Shown: positions 1 to 7,335 of the stretch, in pieces | Position numbering within the stretch: the first letter of the stretch is position 1 | How the letters are laid out: every line of letters starts with the position of its first letter | DNA from: an uncultured Clostridia bacterium | GTDB taxonomy: Bacteria; Bacillota; Clostridia; TANB77; CAG-508 | Assembly (NCBI GenBank): GCA_944388935.1 | Contig: CALXKK010000017.1 | Coordinates: 1-39,682 of the forward strand | Reading direction: 5' to 3' | DNA length: 39,682 nucleotides | Notes under the pieces: generated by a model | The model's database searches: none | What the model was told of the DNA's origin: nothing | The model's input: only the letters and a program-made list of their open reading frames with translations | Program-made: the position numbers and the translations under genes

Positions 1-4
1 CTTG

Positions 5-30
5 AGGCTCTGCTAGTAATAGAGCCTTTT
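5..30 (+). terminator. Hairpin plus T run, probable terminator of a gene left of the window
   Basis: A 7-bp stem (AGGCTCT at 5-11 with AGAGCCT at 21-27), a 9-base loop and TTTT at 27-30. It would end a rightward transcript that starts outside the window; no gene is visible on its left. Confidence 0.5.
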
Positions 31-49
31 AGGCGATATTAGTAAAATA

Positions 50-74
50 CCCCCAGCTAAGCTGGGGGATTTTT
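50..74. terminator. GC-rich hairpin, probable terminator between convergent genes
   Basis: Seven to eight GC-rich pairs (CCCCCAGC at 50-57 with GCTGGGGG at 61-68) followed by ATTTTTA. The T run favours the rightward direction; read leftward it is followed by TATTTTA, so it may also end the PHP operon, whose stop lies 14 bases away. Confidence 0.65.
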
Positions 75-82
75 ATTGCTAA

Positions 83-928
83 TTATTTTTTAATATAAGA
101 TTTAAAATTTTCTAAAATATTTGGCAAATTATAAATGTTATTATTTCTTCCTCTTCCTAGTTCCACATTTGGTGTAGATATAGGTCCATGGAAATCACTT
201 CCTGCAGTTACTAGCATGTTTAACTTGTTAGCAATTAAGTTTAGTTTTTCAATATCTTCTTGTGTATGTATGTTATTATAGCATTCTATTCCATCTAAAC
301 CAAAAGATTTTAGTTCTAAAATTTTTTGCTCTAATTGATTATTATCTAATTTTAATGTTACAGGATGTGCTAATACAGCAATTCCTCCAGCTTTTTTTAT
401 TATTTGGATTGCATCTTTTGGAAGTAATGGTTTTCTTTTTATAGTATTCATTGGATAAGCATTAAAATATTTAGTATAAGCTTCTTCTATGTCATTAATA
501 TAATGCTTTTCAAAAAGAGCACGTGCAAAATGTGGTTTAGCTAAAATTTCTCCAAAAGCATATTTTTTTACAGCTTCTATAGAAATGTTTATATTTTGCT
601 TATTAAATTCTTTAATAAATTTTTCATTTCTTTCGTCTCTATCTTGTTTTAATTCGTTCATTTTATTTGCAAAGTCAATATTTTTGTAATCCATATTATA
701 ACCAAGTATGTGCATTTTTCCTTTTTCTACGTGAGCATTTAATTCTACCCCTGGTATAACTTCGACATTTAGACTTTTTCCCATTTCAATTGCCATATCT
801 AAACCTGATACAGTATCATGATCAGCGATTGCAATTGTTGTAACATTATTTTTTGCAGCTAACTTAACAATTTCTTCTGGTGAAAATTCTCCATCAGAGG
901 CAGTTGTATGTACGTGTAAATCAAACAT
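83..928 (-). CDS. PHP-domain metal-dependent phosphoesterase
   Basis: A 281-residue PHP-superfamily enzyme, about the size of the RNase AM/YciV (nucleotide 3',5'-bisphosphate phosphatase) branch. The metal-binding set is visible: HVH at residues 5-7, D12, DHD at 36-38, E62, H73, H188 in an AHP motif and D245/H247 in GSDFHG. It should hydrolyse phosphoesters at the ends of nucleotides or short RNAs in the cytosol; the substrate cannot be read from sequence. AGGAAGG lies about 9 bases before the ATG. The start is 5 bases past the hydrolase stop, so this is the last gene of a three-gene leftward operon. Family is sure; substrate is inference. Confidence 0.85.
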   Translation of the reverse strand: MFDLHVHTTASDGEFSPEEIVKLAAKNNVTTIAIADHDTVSGLDMAIEMGKSLNVEVIPGVELNAHVEKGKMHILGYNMDYKNIDFANKMNELKQDRDERNEKFIKEFNKQNINISIEAVKKYAFGEILAKPHFARALFEKHYINDIEEAYTKYFNAYPMNTIKRKPLLPKDAIQIIKKAGGIAVLAHPVTLKLDNNQLEQKILELKSFGLDGIECYNNIHTQEDIEKLNLIANKLNMLVTAGSDFHGPISTPNVELGRGRNNNIYNLPNILENFKSYIKK

Positions 929-933
929 AAAAA

Positions 934-1707
934 TTATCCTTCCTTTCCTAGTATAATTTCTTTACTATAATTTATAGCTTTATCTAATTCGCCTTCACCT
1001 TTCATTCTATGGTCAGCACCTTCAATTATATAAAGTTTTATTTTTTGTGGATTTAACGATACAAATTCTTTGGTATCATTAATTGGTGCAACATCATCTT
1101 TATCTCCTTGAATTATATCTATTTTTGGTATTATCATATTTTTATACATTGTGAATATATCATTATTATCTAGTTCTTGCATAAAACTATAAGGAATGAT
1201 TAATTCGCGTTCGAATCCAAGTTTTGTGTAGCCTCTGTTTTTATACTCTTCTTCAGGTTCTCTTAGTAAATTATATCTATAAATATTTGCCATTCTTATA
1301 GCTGGTGAACGCAATATTATATTTTTATATTTTTTGTTGTTTCTTGCTATATTTATTAATGCTATATATGCACCAAAACTTGTTGCAAAAATGCTAATAG
1401 GTAAATTATCGTATTCTTGTTTTATGTAATTTTCTACGGTATTTATATCTTGCATGCAATTATCTATTGTTAATTTGCTGCCATCTGCATTACTTTCTCC
1501 ATGTCCAGGGAAATCAAAGCAAATTACTCCTATACCATTTTTAATCATTTCTTCTGCCAACATTTTTATAGCAGAGCTTTCTTTATCCCCAGCAAAACCA
1601 TGGCATGCAATTATCATTTCTTTTAATTGCACATTTTCTTCTGGTAAATATATTTTTGTTGATATTTGATATTCCTTTGAGTTAATCTCTATTAATTTCT
1701 CCACCAT
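934..1707 (-). CDS. Alpha/beta hydrolase (serine esterase/peptidase-like)
   Basis: A single-domain alpha/beta hydrolase of 257 residues. It has the oxyanion-type HGFAG motif near residues 36-40, FDFPGHGES near 64-72, the nucleophile elbow ATSFG with S110 (first Gly of GxSxG replaced by Ala), an acid in GDKDD and the catalytic His in GADHRMKGEGE. No signal peptide, so cytosolic; substrate unknown. The frame can be opened 3 bases earlier at TTG 1710, but GGAGG (within 1711-1720) is only 3 bases from that codon and 6 from ATG 1707, so ATG is preferred. The first 26 bases overlap the end of the transglutaminase-like gene, implying translational coupling. Confidence 0.8.
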   Translation of the reverse strand: MVEKLIEINSKEYQISTKIYLPEENVQLKEMIIACHGFAGDKESSAIKMLAEEMIKNGIGVICFDFPGHGESNADGSKLTIDNCMQDINTVENYIKQEYDNLPISIFATSFGAYIALINIARNNKKYKNIILRSPAIRMANIYRYNLLREPEEEYKNRGYTKLGFERELIIPYSFMQELDNNDIFTMYKNMIIPKIDIIQGDKDDVAPINDTKEFVSLNPQKIKLYIIEGADHRMKGEGELDKAINYSKEIILGKEG

Positions 1708-2404
1708 CAAGTTCCTCCTTTATATTTTTTTTACTATATGTATTATTAATAAGTCTACCTATTTGACTTGTTCCGGTTGTTCTAATAATTTCTGGATGAC
1801 TAAAATATTCTTCGGCTTGCATTCCTAGCCCAGTTTCTCCAACAACATCATTAGTAAAAATTGGATGTGGCAAAGCATATAACATATTGGACTGATATTT
1901 CTCGAAGTCCATGCCTTTTCTTTCGCAATTAGCTTGTCTTTCTGGATCTAATACAATATATTTTTTTTCTCCATCTTTTTCATATTCAGCAACTGCAACA
2001 TAATGTAATAATCTTTTATTTTTTCCTGGTAATTTTGTTAGCAAGGTATGAGTTTTTATTCCGTATTGTGATAAAAGTACTCTTACAGCTTCTGTAAAGC
2101 CTGCACACATGGCTTCTCCTTTCTCTAGGGCAGCATATGCAGTTCTATAAACTAATTCGTTTGTATCAAAAGTTTCGGTTCTTTCACAGAATGTATCAAA
2201 ATACTGATTTCTTAAACTTACATTATATTTAATATAATTATTTACAATTGATATTATACTTTCTGTTTTACTTTGTTCGGTTATTTCTAAATTTCCACAT
2301 ATGTGTTGCACTTTGCTTACAAGATCTGCAAAGGTAGCTTTTGAATAAAATTGGCTTCCATGTACAGGTTCCTTAATAATGTCTGCTATAGCATCTATAT
2401 TCAT
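1682..2404 (-). CDS. Transglutaminase-like cysteine protease-fold protein
   Basis: A 240-residue protein with the transglutaminase-core triad in order: C100 in GEAMCAGF, H134 in LLHYVAVAEY and D153 in VLDPE. Proteins of this fold act as cysteine peptidases, amidases or transglutaminases. There is no signal peptide or membrane segment, so it is probably cytosolic. AGGAGGG lies 8 bases before ATG. First gene of the leftward operon with a hydrolase and a PHP enzyme. A -10-like TATAAT (2442-2437) and a Spo0A box lie upstream. The partners do not point to a known pathway; the fold call is good, the role is unknown. Confidence 0.75.
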   Translation of the reverse strand: MNIDAIADIIKEPVHGSQFYSKATFADLVSKVQHICGNLEITEQSKTESIISIVNNYIKYNVSLRNQYFDTFCERTETFDTNELVYRTAYAALEKGEAMCAGFTEAVRVLLSQYGIKTHTLLTKLPGKNKRLLHYVAVAEYEKDGEKKYIVLDPERQANCERKGMDFEKYQSNMLYALPHPIFTNDVVGETGLGMQAEEYFSHPEIIRTTGTSQIGRLINNTYSKKNIKEELDGGEINRD

Positions 2405-2436
2405 AATAATTCCCTCCTAATTTAGTTAATGAAGAG

Positions 2437-2457
2437 ATTATACCACTTTTTTCGACA
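2437..2457 (-). promoter_or_regulatory. Probable promoter -10 with an adjacent Spo0A box for the leftward operon
   Basis: On the minus strand a consensus TATAAT (2442-2437) lies 38 bases before the transglutaminase start. Eight bases upstream is TGTCGAA (2457-2451), a perfect 0A box. No credible -35 hexamer is seen at 16-18 bases, which would fit an activator-dependent promoter. Binding is inferred from the motif only. Confidence 0.45.
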
Positions 2458-2576
2458 AAATGGTTGATTTTTTAGAAAAATTAAATAAAACAACAATAAT
2501 TACTGGCGTTTTGCTTAAATTAAATAGACCATCACAAGCCCTACATCCTTTACATAAAATATACTAGGTGATAGTA

Positions 2577-3377
2577 ATGAACAAAATAAGAAGAGGGAGT
2601 ACTGTTATTAAAAAGTCGGATAACAGGAGAATTGTATTTATAGTAGATAAGATAGTTTCAGAACATAAACAAAAGGTTGCTATTTTAAAAGGCCTATATA
2701 TAAGAATTATAGAAAAGATTCCTTTAAGCGAATTAAAGATAGTTGATAGAAAATATGTTAATAATTATATAGAGGAGAAAAATAAAAGTTTAGAGAAAAG
2801 AATTTATAGTAGAAAAAATTCATATGCAAATATGAAAACTGGTAAGATACTCCATCTAGATGGGGATAGAAGATATATGGAAAAATCGTATAAATATTAT
2901 AAAAAATTAGGATTAAATGCAGTGGTAAAATATGTTCCAGAAGAAAAGCAGGAGTATATAGTTAAAGATGCAATTTCAAGATACAAACCAGATATTTTAG
3001 TAATAACAGGTCATGATGGTATGATAAGAAAAGGAAGAAATTATAGCGATATATATAATTATATAAATTCCAAGTCTTTCGTAAATGCAGTTAAAAGAGC
3101 AAGAGAACATGAACTTGGAAAAAATCTGGTGATATTTGCAGGAGCCTGCCAAAGTTATTTTGAGGCATTGATGGCAGCAGGAGCAAATTTTGCTTCATCA
3201 CCTGCAAGAGTATTAATAGATTTTGCTGACCCATTAATTGTCGCAGAAAAAATAGCTACTACAGATAGCGAATATTATGTAACAATAAACGACATAGCAG
3301 ATGAATTAAGAGATGGAAAAGATGGCGTTGGAGGTATAGGAGCAAGAGGTAAGAAAGCAAAAGTAACACATCTGTAA
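2577..3377 (+). CDS. yabG: Sporulation-specific protease YabG
   Basis: YabG is a mother-cell cysteine protease that trims spore coat and cortex-associated proteins late in sporulation. The 266-residue product matches the family along its length: LHLDGD near the middle, then VITGHDG, IFAGACQS with the conserved Cys, a SPARVLIDFADP segment and a GIGARGK C terminus. It is slightly shorter than the roughly 290-residue Bacillus protein. The frame opens at GTG 2568, but that codon lies inside the ribosome site TAGGTGA (2565-2571), so ATG 2577 is preferred. Followed by veg and sipL, an order that supports the call. Spo0A boxes lie on both sides. Confidence 0.92.
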   Translation: MNKIRRGSTVIKKSDNRRIVFIVDKIVSEHKQKVAILKGLYIRIIEKIPLSELKIVDRKYVNNYIEEKNKSLEKRIYSRKNSYANMKTGKILHLDGDRRYMEKSYKYYKKLGLNAVVKYVPEEKQEYIVKDAISRYKPDILVITGHDGMIRKGRNYSDIYNYINSKSFVNAVKRAREHELGKNLVIFAGACQSYFEALMAAGANFASSPARVLIDFADPLIVAEKIATTDSEYYVTINDIADELRDGKDGVGGIGARGKKAKVTHL

Positions 3378-3400
3378 CTTAAATGTAACATAAACGTAAC
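3362..3400 (+). promoter_or_regulatory. Four half-sites with 11-bp period, WalR-type box
   Basis: GTAAC starts at 3363, 3374, 3385 and 3396, an exact 11-bp period. The two central copies are perfect TGTAAC separated by 5 bases (3373-3389), matching the WalR consensus TGTWAH-N5-TGTWAH; the outer copies are AGTAAC and CGTAAC. The first two run across the yabG stop codon. The array ends 71 bases before the veg -35 box. A PhoP-type operator also uses 11-bp direct repeats and is the alternative. Confidence 0.5.
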
Positions 3401-3401
3401 A

Positions 3402-3408
3402 TTCGACA
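3402..3408 (+). promoter_or_regulatory. Spo0A box in the yabG-veg gap
   Basis: Perfect TTCGACA (TGTCGAA on the other strand), the Spo0A binding heptamer. It begins 2 bases after the WalR-type array and 63 bases before the veg -35. The following bases AAAAC are the same as in the copy at 3481. Confidence 0.5.
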
Positions 3409-3471
3409 AAACAAGTGTAGTTTTTCCTTATATATCAGGCAAAACCGTTGATAGACATGCGATTTGACCTT

Positions 3472-3500
3472 TTGACACTATTCGACAAAACTGGTATAAT
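3472..3500 (+). promoter_or_regulatory. Consensus sigma-A promoter of veg with a Spo0A box in its spacer
   Basis: TTGACA (3472-3477), a 17-base spacer and TATAAT (3495-3500): a perfect vegetative promoter, as expected for veg, whose Bacillus promoter is among the strongest known. A perfect 0A box TTCGACA occupies 3481-3487 inside the spacer, so bound Spo0A would be expected to block RNA polymerase. The promoter is seen directly; the repression is inference. Confidence 0.85.
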
Positions 3501-3529
3501 TAACTCAGTTTTGAAAAGTAGGTGATAGA

Positions 3530-3829
3530 ATGATTTGTAAAGATGATATAGCAAATCTAAAAACAGATATTGATGGAAAAGTTGGTCAAAAGATTATTGT
3601 GAAAGGATCTTTGGGCAGAAGCAGGACTTTTGAAAAGGAAGCCACAATAGAAAAAGCCTATCCAAATATATTCATAGTTAAATATGAAGAAAACAACAGA
3701 AATGTAACATATAGTTACACAGACGTTCTTACTAGAACTGTAGAAGTTCAAGTGTTTGATGGGCAAGAATATAGTCCATTAATACCACCAGCAGAAGAAA
3801 AAAAGACACGTAAGAGAGTAAGTGTATAG
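3530..3829 (+). CDS. veg: Veg family protein
   Basis: A 99-residue protein of the Veg family, a little longer than the 86-residue Bacillus protein. Family features are present: a Lys/Arg-rich GSLGRSRTFEK segment, the YPNIFIVKYE strand and the VTYSYTDVLTRTVEV block. Veg is a small cytosolic protein expressed strongly in growth; in Bacillus it promotes biofilm formation by affecting SinR, and it is retained next to sporulation genes in many Firmicutes. The start is set by TAGGTGA 5 bases before ATG 3530. It has its own promoter and terminator and so is probably monocistronic. Confidence 0.9.
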   Translation: MICKDDIANLKTDIDGKVGQKIIVKGSLGRSRTFEKEATIEKAYPNIFIVKYEENNRNVTYSYTDVLTRTVEVQVFDGQEYSPLIPPAEEKKTRKRVSV

Positions 3830-3838
3830 TATAATAAA

Positions 3839-3864
3839 ATTCCTAGAAATAGGAATTTTTTTTT
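3839..3864 (+). terminator. Intrinsic terminator of veg
   Basis: Seven-base-pair stem (ATTCCTA 3839-3845, TAGGAAT 3850-3856) with a GAAA tetraloop and eight T residues, 10 bases after the veg stop. Confidence 0.85.
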
Positions 3865-3906
3865 GCCTCATTCATATAAATATAAAAAAGAAGAAGGAGG
3901 TAAAAA

Positions 3907-5454
3907 ATGAGTTTAGAAGTTATACAAGACAACTTATGTGTTAATAGATTGATAGAAAGGAAGAAGAAAGAAGTTACTTTAGAAAGCTCTATTATTGTTC
4001 CAGATGTAAAACCTGATATTGTTAAGGCAATTGATTTAAGTGGAAATGTATGCATATATAAAAAAGAATTAATTAATGGAAGGGTTAAAATTGATGGAAC
4101 AATAGATAGTAACATCATTTATTTAGTTGATAGTGGAGATGAAATTATAAGGAGTTTAAATAGTAATATAGATTTTTCTGAATTCTTAGAAATAGAAAGT
4201 GATGTGCAAGAAGCAGATATAGATGCAAATATAGTTTTAAAAAATATGGAATGTGATGTTTTAAATGGCAGAAAGGTAAATTTAAAAGCGACTATAGAAA
4301 TAAATGTTAGACTATATTCAAATGATGGAATAAGTATTTTAAAAGATATAAAAGGAGTTTCTGGAATTCAAAAACTCAACAAAATGGTTCAATTAAATTC
4401 TATGATTGGAAAAAATAGTACTAAAGCTGTTGCTAAGGAGAATATTATTTTGAATCCAGAAGAAAAGATTGTAGAGATTTTAAAGAAAGAAGTAAGAATA
4501 ATAAATAAAGACTTTAAAATTAGCTATAATAAGGTTGTTGCAAAATCAGAAGTAAGTGTAAAGATATTATATTTAACAGAAGATGGAAAAATAAATTTTG
4601 TGGAAAAAGTAATTCCTATTATGGGATTTATAGATATGGAAAATGTAACAGAGGAAAATATATGTGATGTAAAGTACTGTATGAAAAATATTTTAGTAAA
4701 GTTAAATAATACGGATGAAAATTCAATATATTTGGAAATTGAAGTAGAAATAAGTTGCTTTGCGTATGAAACAAAGGATGTTGAGATAATACAAGATGTG
4801 TATACTCCATTTTCGAATATTTCATATAAACAAAAAAGTATTAGAGCAATGGTAGGTTTGCAAAATATTAATGATGCATATCAAATAAAAGAACAGATAG
4901 CAGATACAGAAATTAGCAGTAGTAGAATTTATAATGTTAGCACACGTACAATTATTAACAATATAAAGATAGTGGGAACTAAAGCTATTTACGAAGGAGA
5001 AGCAATTGTAAGAATTTTATATGAAAGCTCAGAGATTGTGCATATAGACAAAAAAGAATTTAGATTTCCAATTAATTATGAAGTAAGCATTTTGGAAGGA
5101 ATGAAAGAGGAAAATTTAGATATTCTAATAGATGTAGAAAAATATGAGATTAATTCGCAATCAAATAATAATATTCAGATTAGCATAGAATTGAATATTA
5201 ATACAAAAATGTTCAAAACAGTAGAACTTAATATAATAGACAACTTAGAAGAAAAAGAATTAGAAGAAGATAACGAGTATAGCATTATTGTTTATTTTGT
5301 AAAAGATGGAGATACATTGTGGAAAATAGCTAAAAAATATAGAAGTACTGTAGAAAATATTAAGAAAGTAAATAATATAGAAGATGAAGATAAATTAAGT
5401 ATTAATCAACAATTATTTATTCCGAGATATGTAGAAAAAGCCAAGGCAATTTAA
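3907..5454 (+). CDS. sipL: SPOCS/DUF3794 and LysM protein, SipL-type spore morphogenesis protein
   Basis: A 515-residue protein with beta-rich SPOCS (DUF3794) modules over about residues 1-450 and one C-terminal LysM domain at about 460-508 (KDGDTLWKIAKKY ... LSINQQLFIPRY). Size and architecture match SipL of Clostridioides difficile, which binds the coat ATPase SpoIVA through LysM and anchors the coat to the forespore in the mother cell. The yabG-veg-sipL order also matches. An acidic linker (EEKELEEDNE) precedes LysM. The start has AAGGAGG 6-7 bases upstream. The next gene begins one base after its stop, so it is co-transcribed with yunB. Confidence 0.85.
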   Translation: MSLEVIQDNLCVNRLIERKKKEVTLESSIIVPDVKPDIVKAIDLSGNVCIYKKELINGRVKIDGTIDSNIIYLVDSGDEIIRSLNSNIDFSEFLEIESDVQEADIDANIVLKNMECDVLNGRKVNLKATIEINVRLYSNDGISILKDIKGVSGIQKLNKMVQLNSMIGKNSTKAVAKENIILNPEEKIVEILKKEVRIINKDFKISYNKVVAKSEVSVKILYLTEDGKINFVEKVIPIMGFIDMENVTEENICDVKYCMKNILVKLNNTDENSIYLEIEVEISCFAYETKDVEIIQDVYTPFSNISYKQKSIRAMVGLQNINDAYQIKEQIADTEISSSRIYNVSTRTIINNIKIVGTKAIYEGEAIVRILYESSEIVHIDKKEFRFPINYEVSILEGMKEENLDILIDVEKYEINSQSNNNIQISIELNINTKMFKTVELNIIDNLEEKELEEDNEYSIIVYFVKDGDTLWKIAKKYRSTVENIKKVNNIEDEDKLSINQQLFIPRYVEKAKAI

Positions 5455-5455
5455 A

Positions 5456-6106
5456 ATGGAAAAGATTTATTCAAGAAAAAAACTAAAGCTTTCTAAAAAA
5501 TACAGAATGGTATTATTAGTTTTAATGATAGCGCTATTTACAGTTTGTTACCTAATAAAAGCAATTGAGCCTACATTTAATCAATTATGTTTAAGTGAAG
5601 CAAAAGCAACCGCAACTAAAATCGTGAATGAGACCATAGACGAAATAATGGATAAATATGGATATGATGATTTAATTACAACTATTAAAGATAAGGACGG
5701 AAAAATAGTGTCTATGCAGGCTAATATTGCCACAATGAATAAAATTATTTCTGAGATTTCATTAAATATACAGAAAAAAATAGATAGCAAAGAAAGCAGG
5801 GACATTTCTATTAGATTAGGAACTTTTACTGGTATAACGCTTCTTTCTGGAAGAGGACCAAAGGTTCCAATTAGAATATCTAGCATAGGAAATATAGATA
5901 CAGAATTAAGTAGTGAATTTACTTCTGTAGGAATAAACCAATCAATACATAGAATATATGCTGTTATTAATTGTAGAATAGATGTATTAACACCATTTAA
6001 TACGATAAACAGTCAAATTGATGAGAAGGTGATGTTGGCAGAGAATTTAATTATAGGAAATATACCGAATAATTATTTCGATATTGGAAATTTACTAAAT
6101 AAGTAG
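5456..6106 (+). CDS. yunB: Sporulation protein YunB
   Basis: A 216-residue protein with an N-terminal signal anchor at about residues 18-36 and a long extracytoplasmic domain, as in YunB, a mother-cell sporulation protein needed for efficient spore formation. Diagnostic segments are LGTFTGITLLSGRGPKVPI, SSEFTSVGINQSIHRIY and a C-terminal LIIGNIPNNYFDIG. It starts one base after the sipL stop with only a weak ribosome site, so translation is probably coupled to sipL. Molecular function is unknown in the family. Confidence 0.88.
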   Translation: MEKIYSRKKLKLSKKYRMVLLVLMIALFTVCYLIKAIEPTFNQLCLSEAKATATKIVNETIDEIMDKYGYDDLITTIKDKDGKIVSMQANIATMNKIISEISLNIQKKIDSKESRDISIRLGTFTGITLLSGRGPKVPIRISSIGNIDTELSSEFTSVGINQSIHRIYAVINCRIDVLTPFNTINSQIDEKVMLAENLIIGNIPNNYFDIGNLLNK

Positions 6107-6162
6107 TTGACATATTAAATTTCAAAAAAATTAAAAAAAGGCTCCCCAAAACCCGAAAAACG

Positions 6163-6171
6163 TGTTATAAT
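6163..6171 (+). promoter_or_regulatory. Extended -10 promoter for the ftsZ-like gene
   Basis: TGTTATAAT at 6163-6171 is an extended -10 (TG-N-TATAAT) 75 bases before the ATG. No good -35 lies 17 bases upstream; a TTGACA at 6107-6112 is too far away to pair with it. This suggests the ftsZ-like gene can be expressed apart from sipL-yunB. Confidence 0.55.
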
Positions 6172-6246
6172 GTGTTGGAAGTGTTATATTCTATAAAATG
6201 CCTAGTAATATATTATTGAAATATAATAGAAAAAAGGAGATAATAT

Positions 6247-7194
6247 ATGGATAAAGTAAATGTAAAAAACTTAATTAATATTAAAGTCATTGGAATTGGT
6301 GGAGCTGGTAACAATGCTGTTGACAGAATGATTGAAGACGGAGTTGAAGGGGTAGAATTTTATGAGTTTAACACAGAAGTAAAAGTTTTCGAGAAAGCAA
6401 AAACTAAAAATGTTATGCAAATCGGAAAAGAAGTTACAAAAGGATTAGGTGCTGGTGGAGATGTATCCATAGGTGAAAGAGCAGCAATGGAAAATAAAGA
6501 AGAAATCAAGAATATATTACAAGGTACAGACTTATTATTCTTAACTGCCGGAATGGGCGGAGGAACAGGAACTGGAGCAATTCCTGCTATAGCACAATTT
6601 GCAAAAGAAATGGGAATTTTAACAGTTGGTATAGTTACTAAACCATTTTCTTTTGAAGGAAAAGTACGTATGGCAAGAGCAGAAAGAGGAATAGATGAAT
6701 TACGTGAAAACGTAAATTCTTTAATAGTTGTTTTGAATGACAACTTATTAAAAGGGAATACCAGAATTACTTTACAAAATGCATTTAAAGAAGCAGATTT
6801 AGTTCTAGAAAAAGGAATTAAAGGAATAACAGACCAAATTGCAACACCTGGTCTAGTAAACATAGACTTTGCAGATATAAGAACAATTATAGGTTACAAA
6901 GGAAATGCTTATATGGGTATCGGTAGAGGAAAAGGCGAAAATAGAAACGATATCGCAGTAAAAGAAGCAATCGGAAATCCTTTAACAGAAACTATGATAG
7001 AAGGTGCAAAAGGTGTAATTGTAAATATTGCTGGTAGCGCAGAAATGCCTTTAGATGAAATCAATGCAATTATGACAGTTATTGGAGACAGAGTAGATAA
7101 TCCAGAAGCAAACATAATCTTCGGAACAATTATAGATGATTCATTAGAAGATGAAATTGTAATTACTGTAATTGCAACAGGAATAGATAAATAA
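6247..7194 (+). CDS. FtsZ-family tubulin GTPase lacking the C-terminal tail
   Basis: A 315-residue FtsZ homologue. The nucleotide pocket is intact: GIGGAGNN at 16-23, the tubulin signature GGGTGTG at 104-110, FEGKVR near 136-141 and the catalytic T7 loop NIDFAD at 205-210. It stops right after the globular domain (VITVIATGIDK): the linker and the conserved terminal peptide that binds FtsA, SepF and MinC are missing, about 55-70 residues shorter than usual. The second loop reads NTEVKVF where FtsZ normally has NTDAQAL, and VVLNDNLL replaces VIPNDRLL. It follows the sporulation block but has its own extended -10 promoter. It may be a paralogue that co-assembles with normal FtsZ, or one that acts in sporulation; it is less likely to be the only FtsZ. 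Confidence 0.85.
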   Translation: MDKVNVKNLINIKVIGIGGAGNNAVDRMIEDGVEGVEFYEFNTEVKVFEKAKTKNVMQIGKEVTKGLGAGGDVSIGERAAMENKEEIKNILQGTDLLFLTAGMGGGTGTGAIPAIAQFAKEMGILTVGIVTKPFSFEGKVRMARAERGIDELRENVNSLIVVLNDNLLKGNTRITLQNAFKEADLVLEKGIKGITDQIATPGLVNIDFADIRTIIGYKGNAYMGIGRGKGENRNDIAVKEAIGNPLTETMIEGAKGVIVNIAGSAEMPLDEINAIMTVIGDRVDNPEANIIFGTIIDDSLEDEIVITVIATGIDK

Positions 7195-7195
7195 T

Positions 7196-7223
7196 GAACT
7201 TTAGGGACGGACCTTAAAAGTTC
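7196..7223 (+). repeat. Dispersed palindromic repeat, copy A
   Basis: Arms GAACTTT and AAAAGTTC enclose the core AGGGACGGACCTT. It begins one base after the stop of the ftsZ-like gene, in the same orientation as the gene. It is one of seven related copies in the window. Confidence 0.8.
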
Positions 7224-7246
7224 AACAGATTAACATAAAATTAAGT

Positions 7247-7335
7247 AACATCACTTTTGTTAAAATTAAGCCATCATCAAAATCTTTGGTTGTTTGATTT
7301 AAGGCTAAAAAGATTAACAAATAGTGATGTTTTTT
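7247..7335 (+). repeat. Long inverted repeat ending in a T run
   Basis: Left arm 7247-7263 (AACATCACTTTTGTTAA) pairs with right arm 7314-7331 (TTAACAAATAGTGATGTT) over 17 pairs with one bulge. Inside, AGCC pairs with GGCT and ATCAAA with TTTGAT, giving a branched or stacked fold. TTTTTT follows at 7330-7335. It could be a long-arm terminator for the ftsZ-like gene, a structured RNA or a small inverted-repeat element. No second copy was seen in the window. Confidence 0.6.

Noticed and set aside
2533..2561. Possible sigma-K promoter of yabG (CACA, 16 bases, CATAAAATA)
   Set aside because: The match to CATAnnnTA is good and YabG is expected under sigma-K, but transcription would start near 2567, inside the ribosome site, so I cannot support it.
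6360..6863. Long antisense frame inside the ftsZ-like gene (167 codons)
   Set aside because: Mirror of the conserved FtsZ reading frame, no ribosome site and no recognisable domain. The other antisense frames over addB, leuS, walK and minE are rejected for the same reason.
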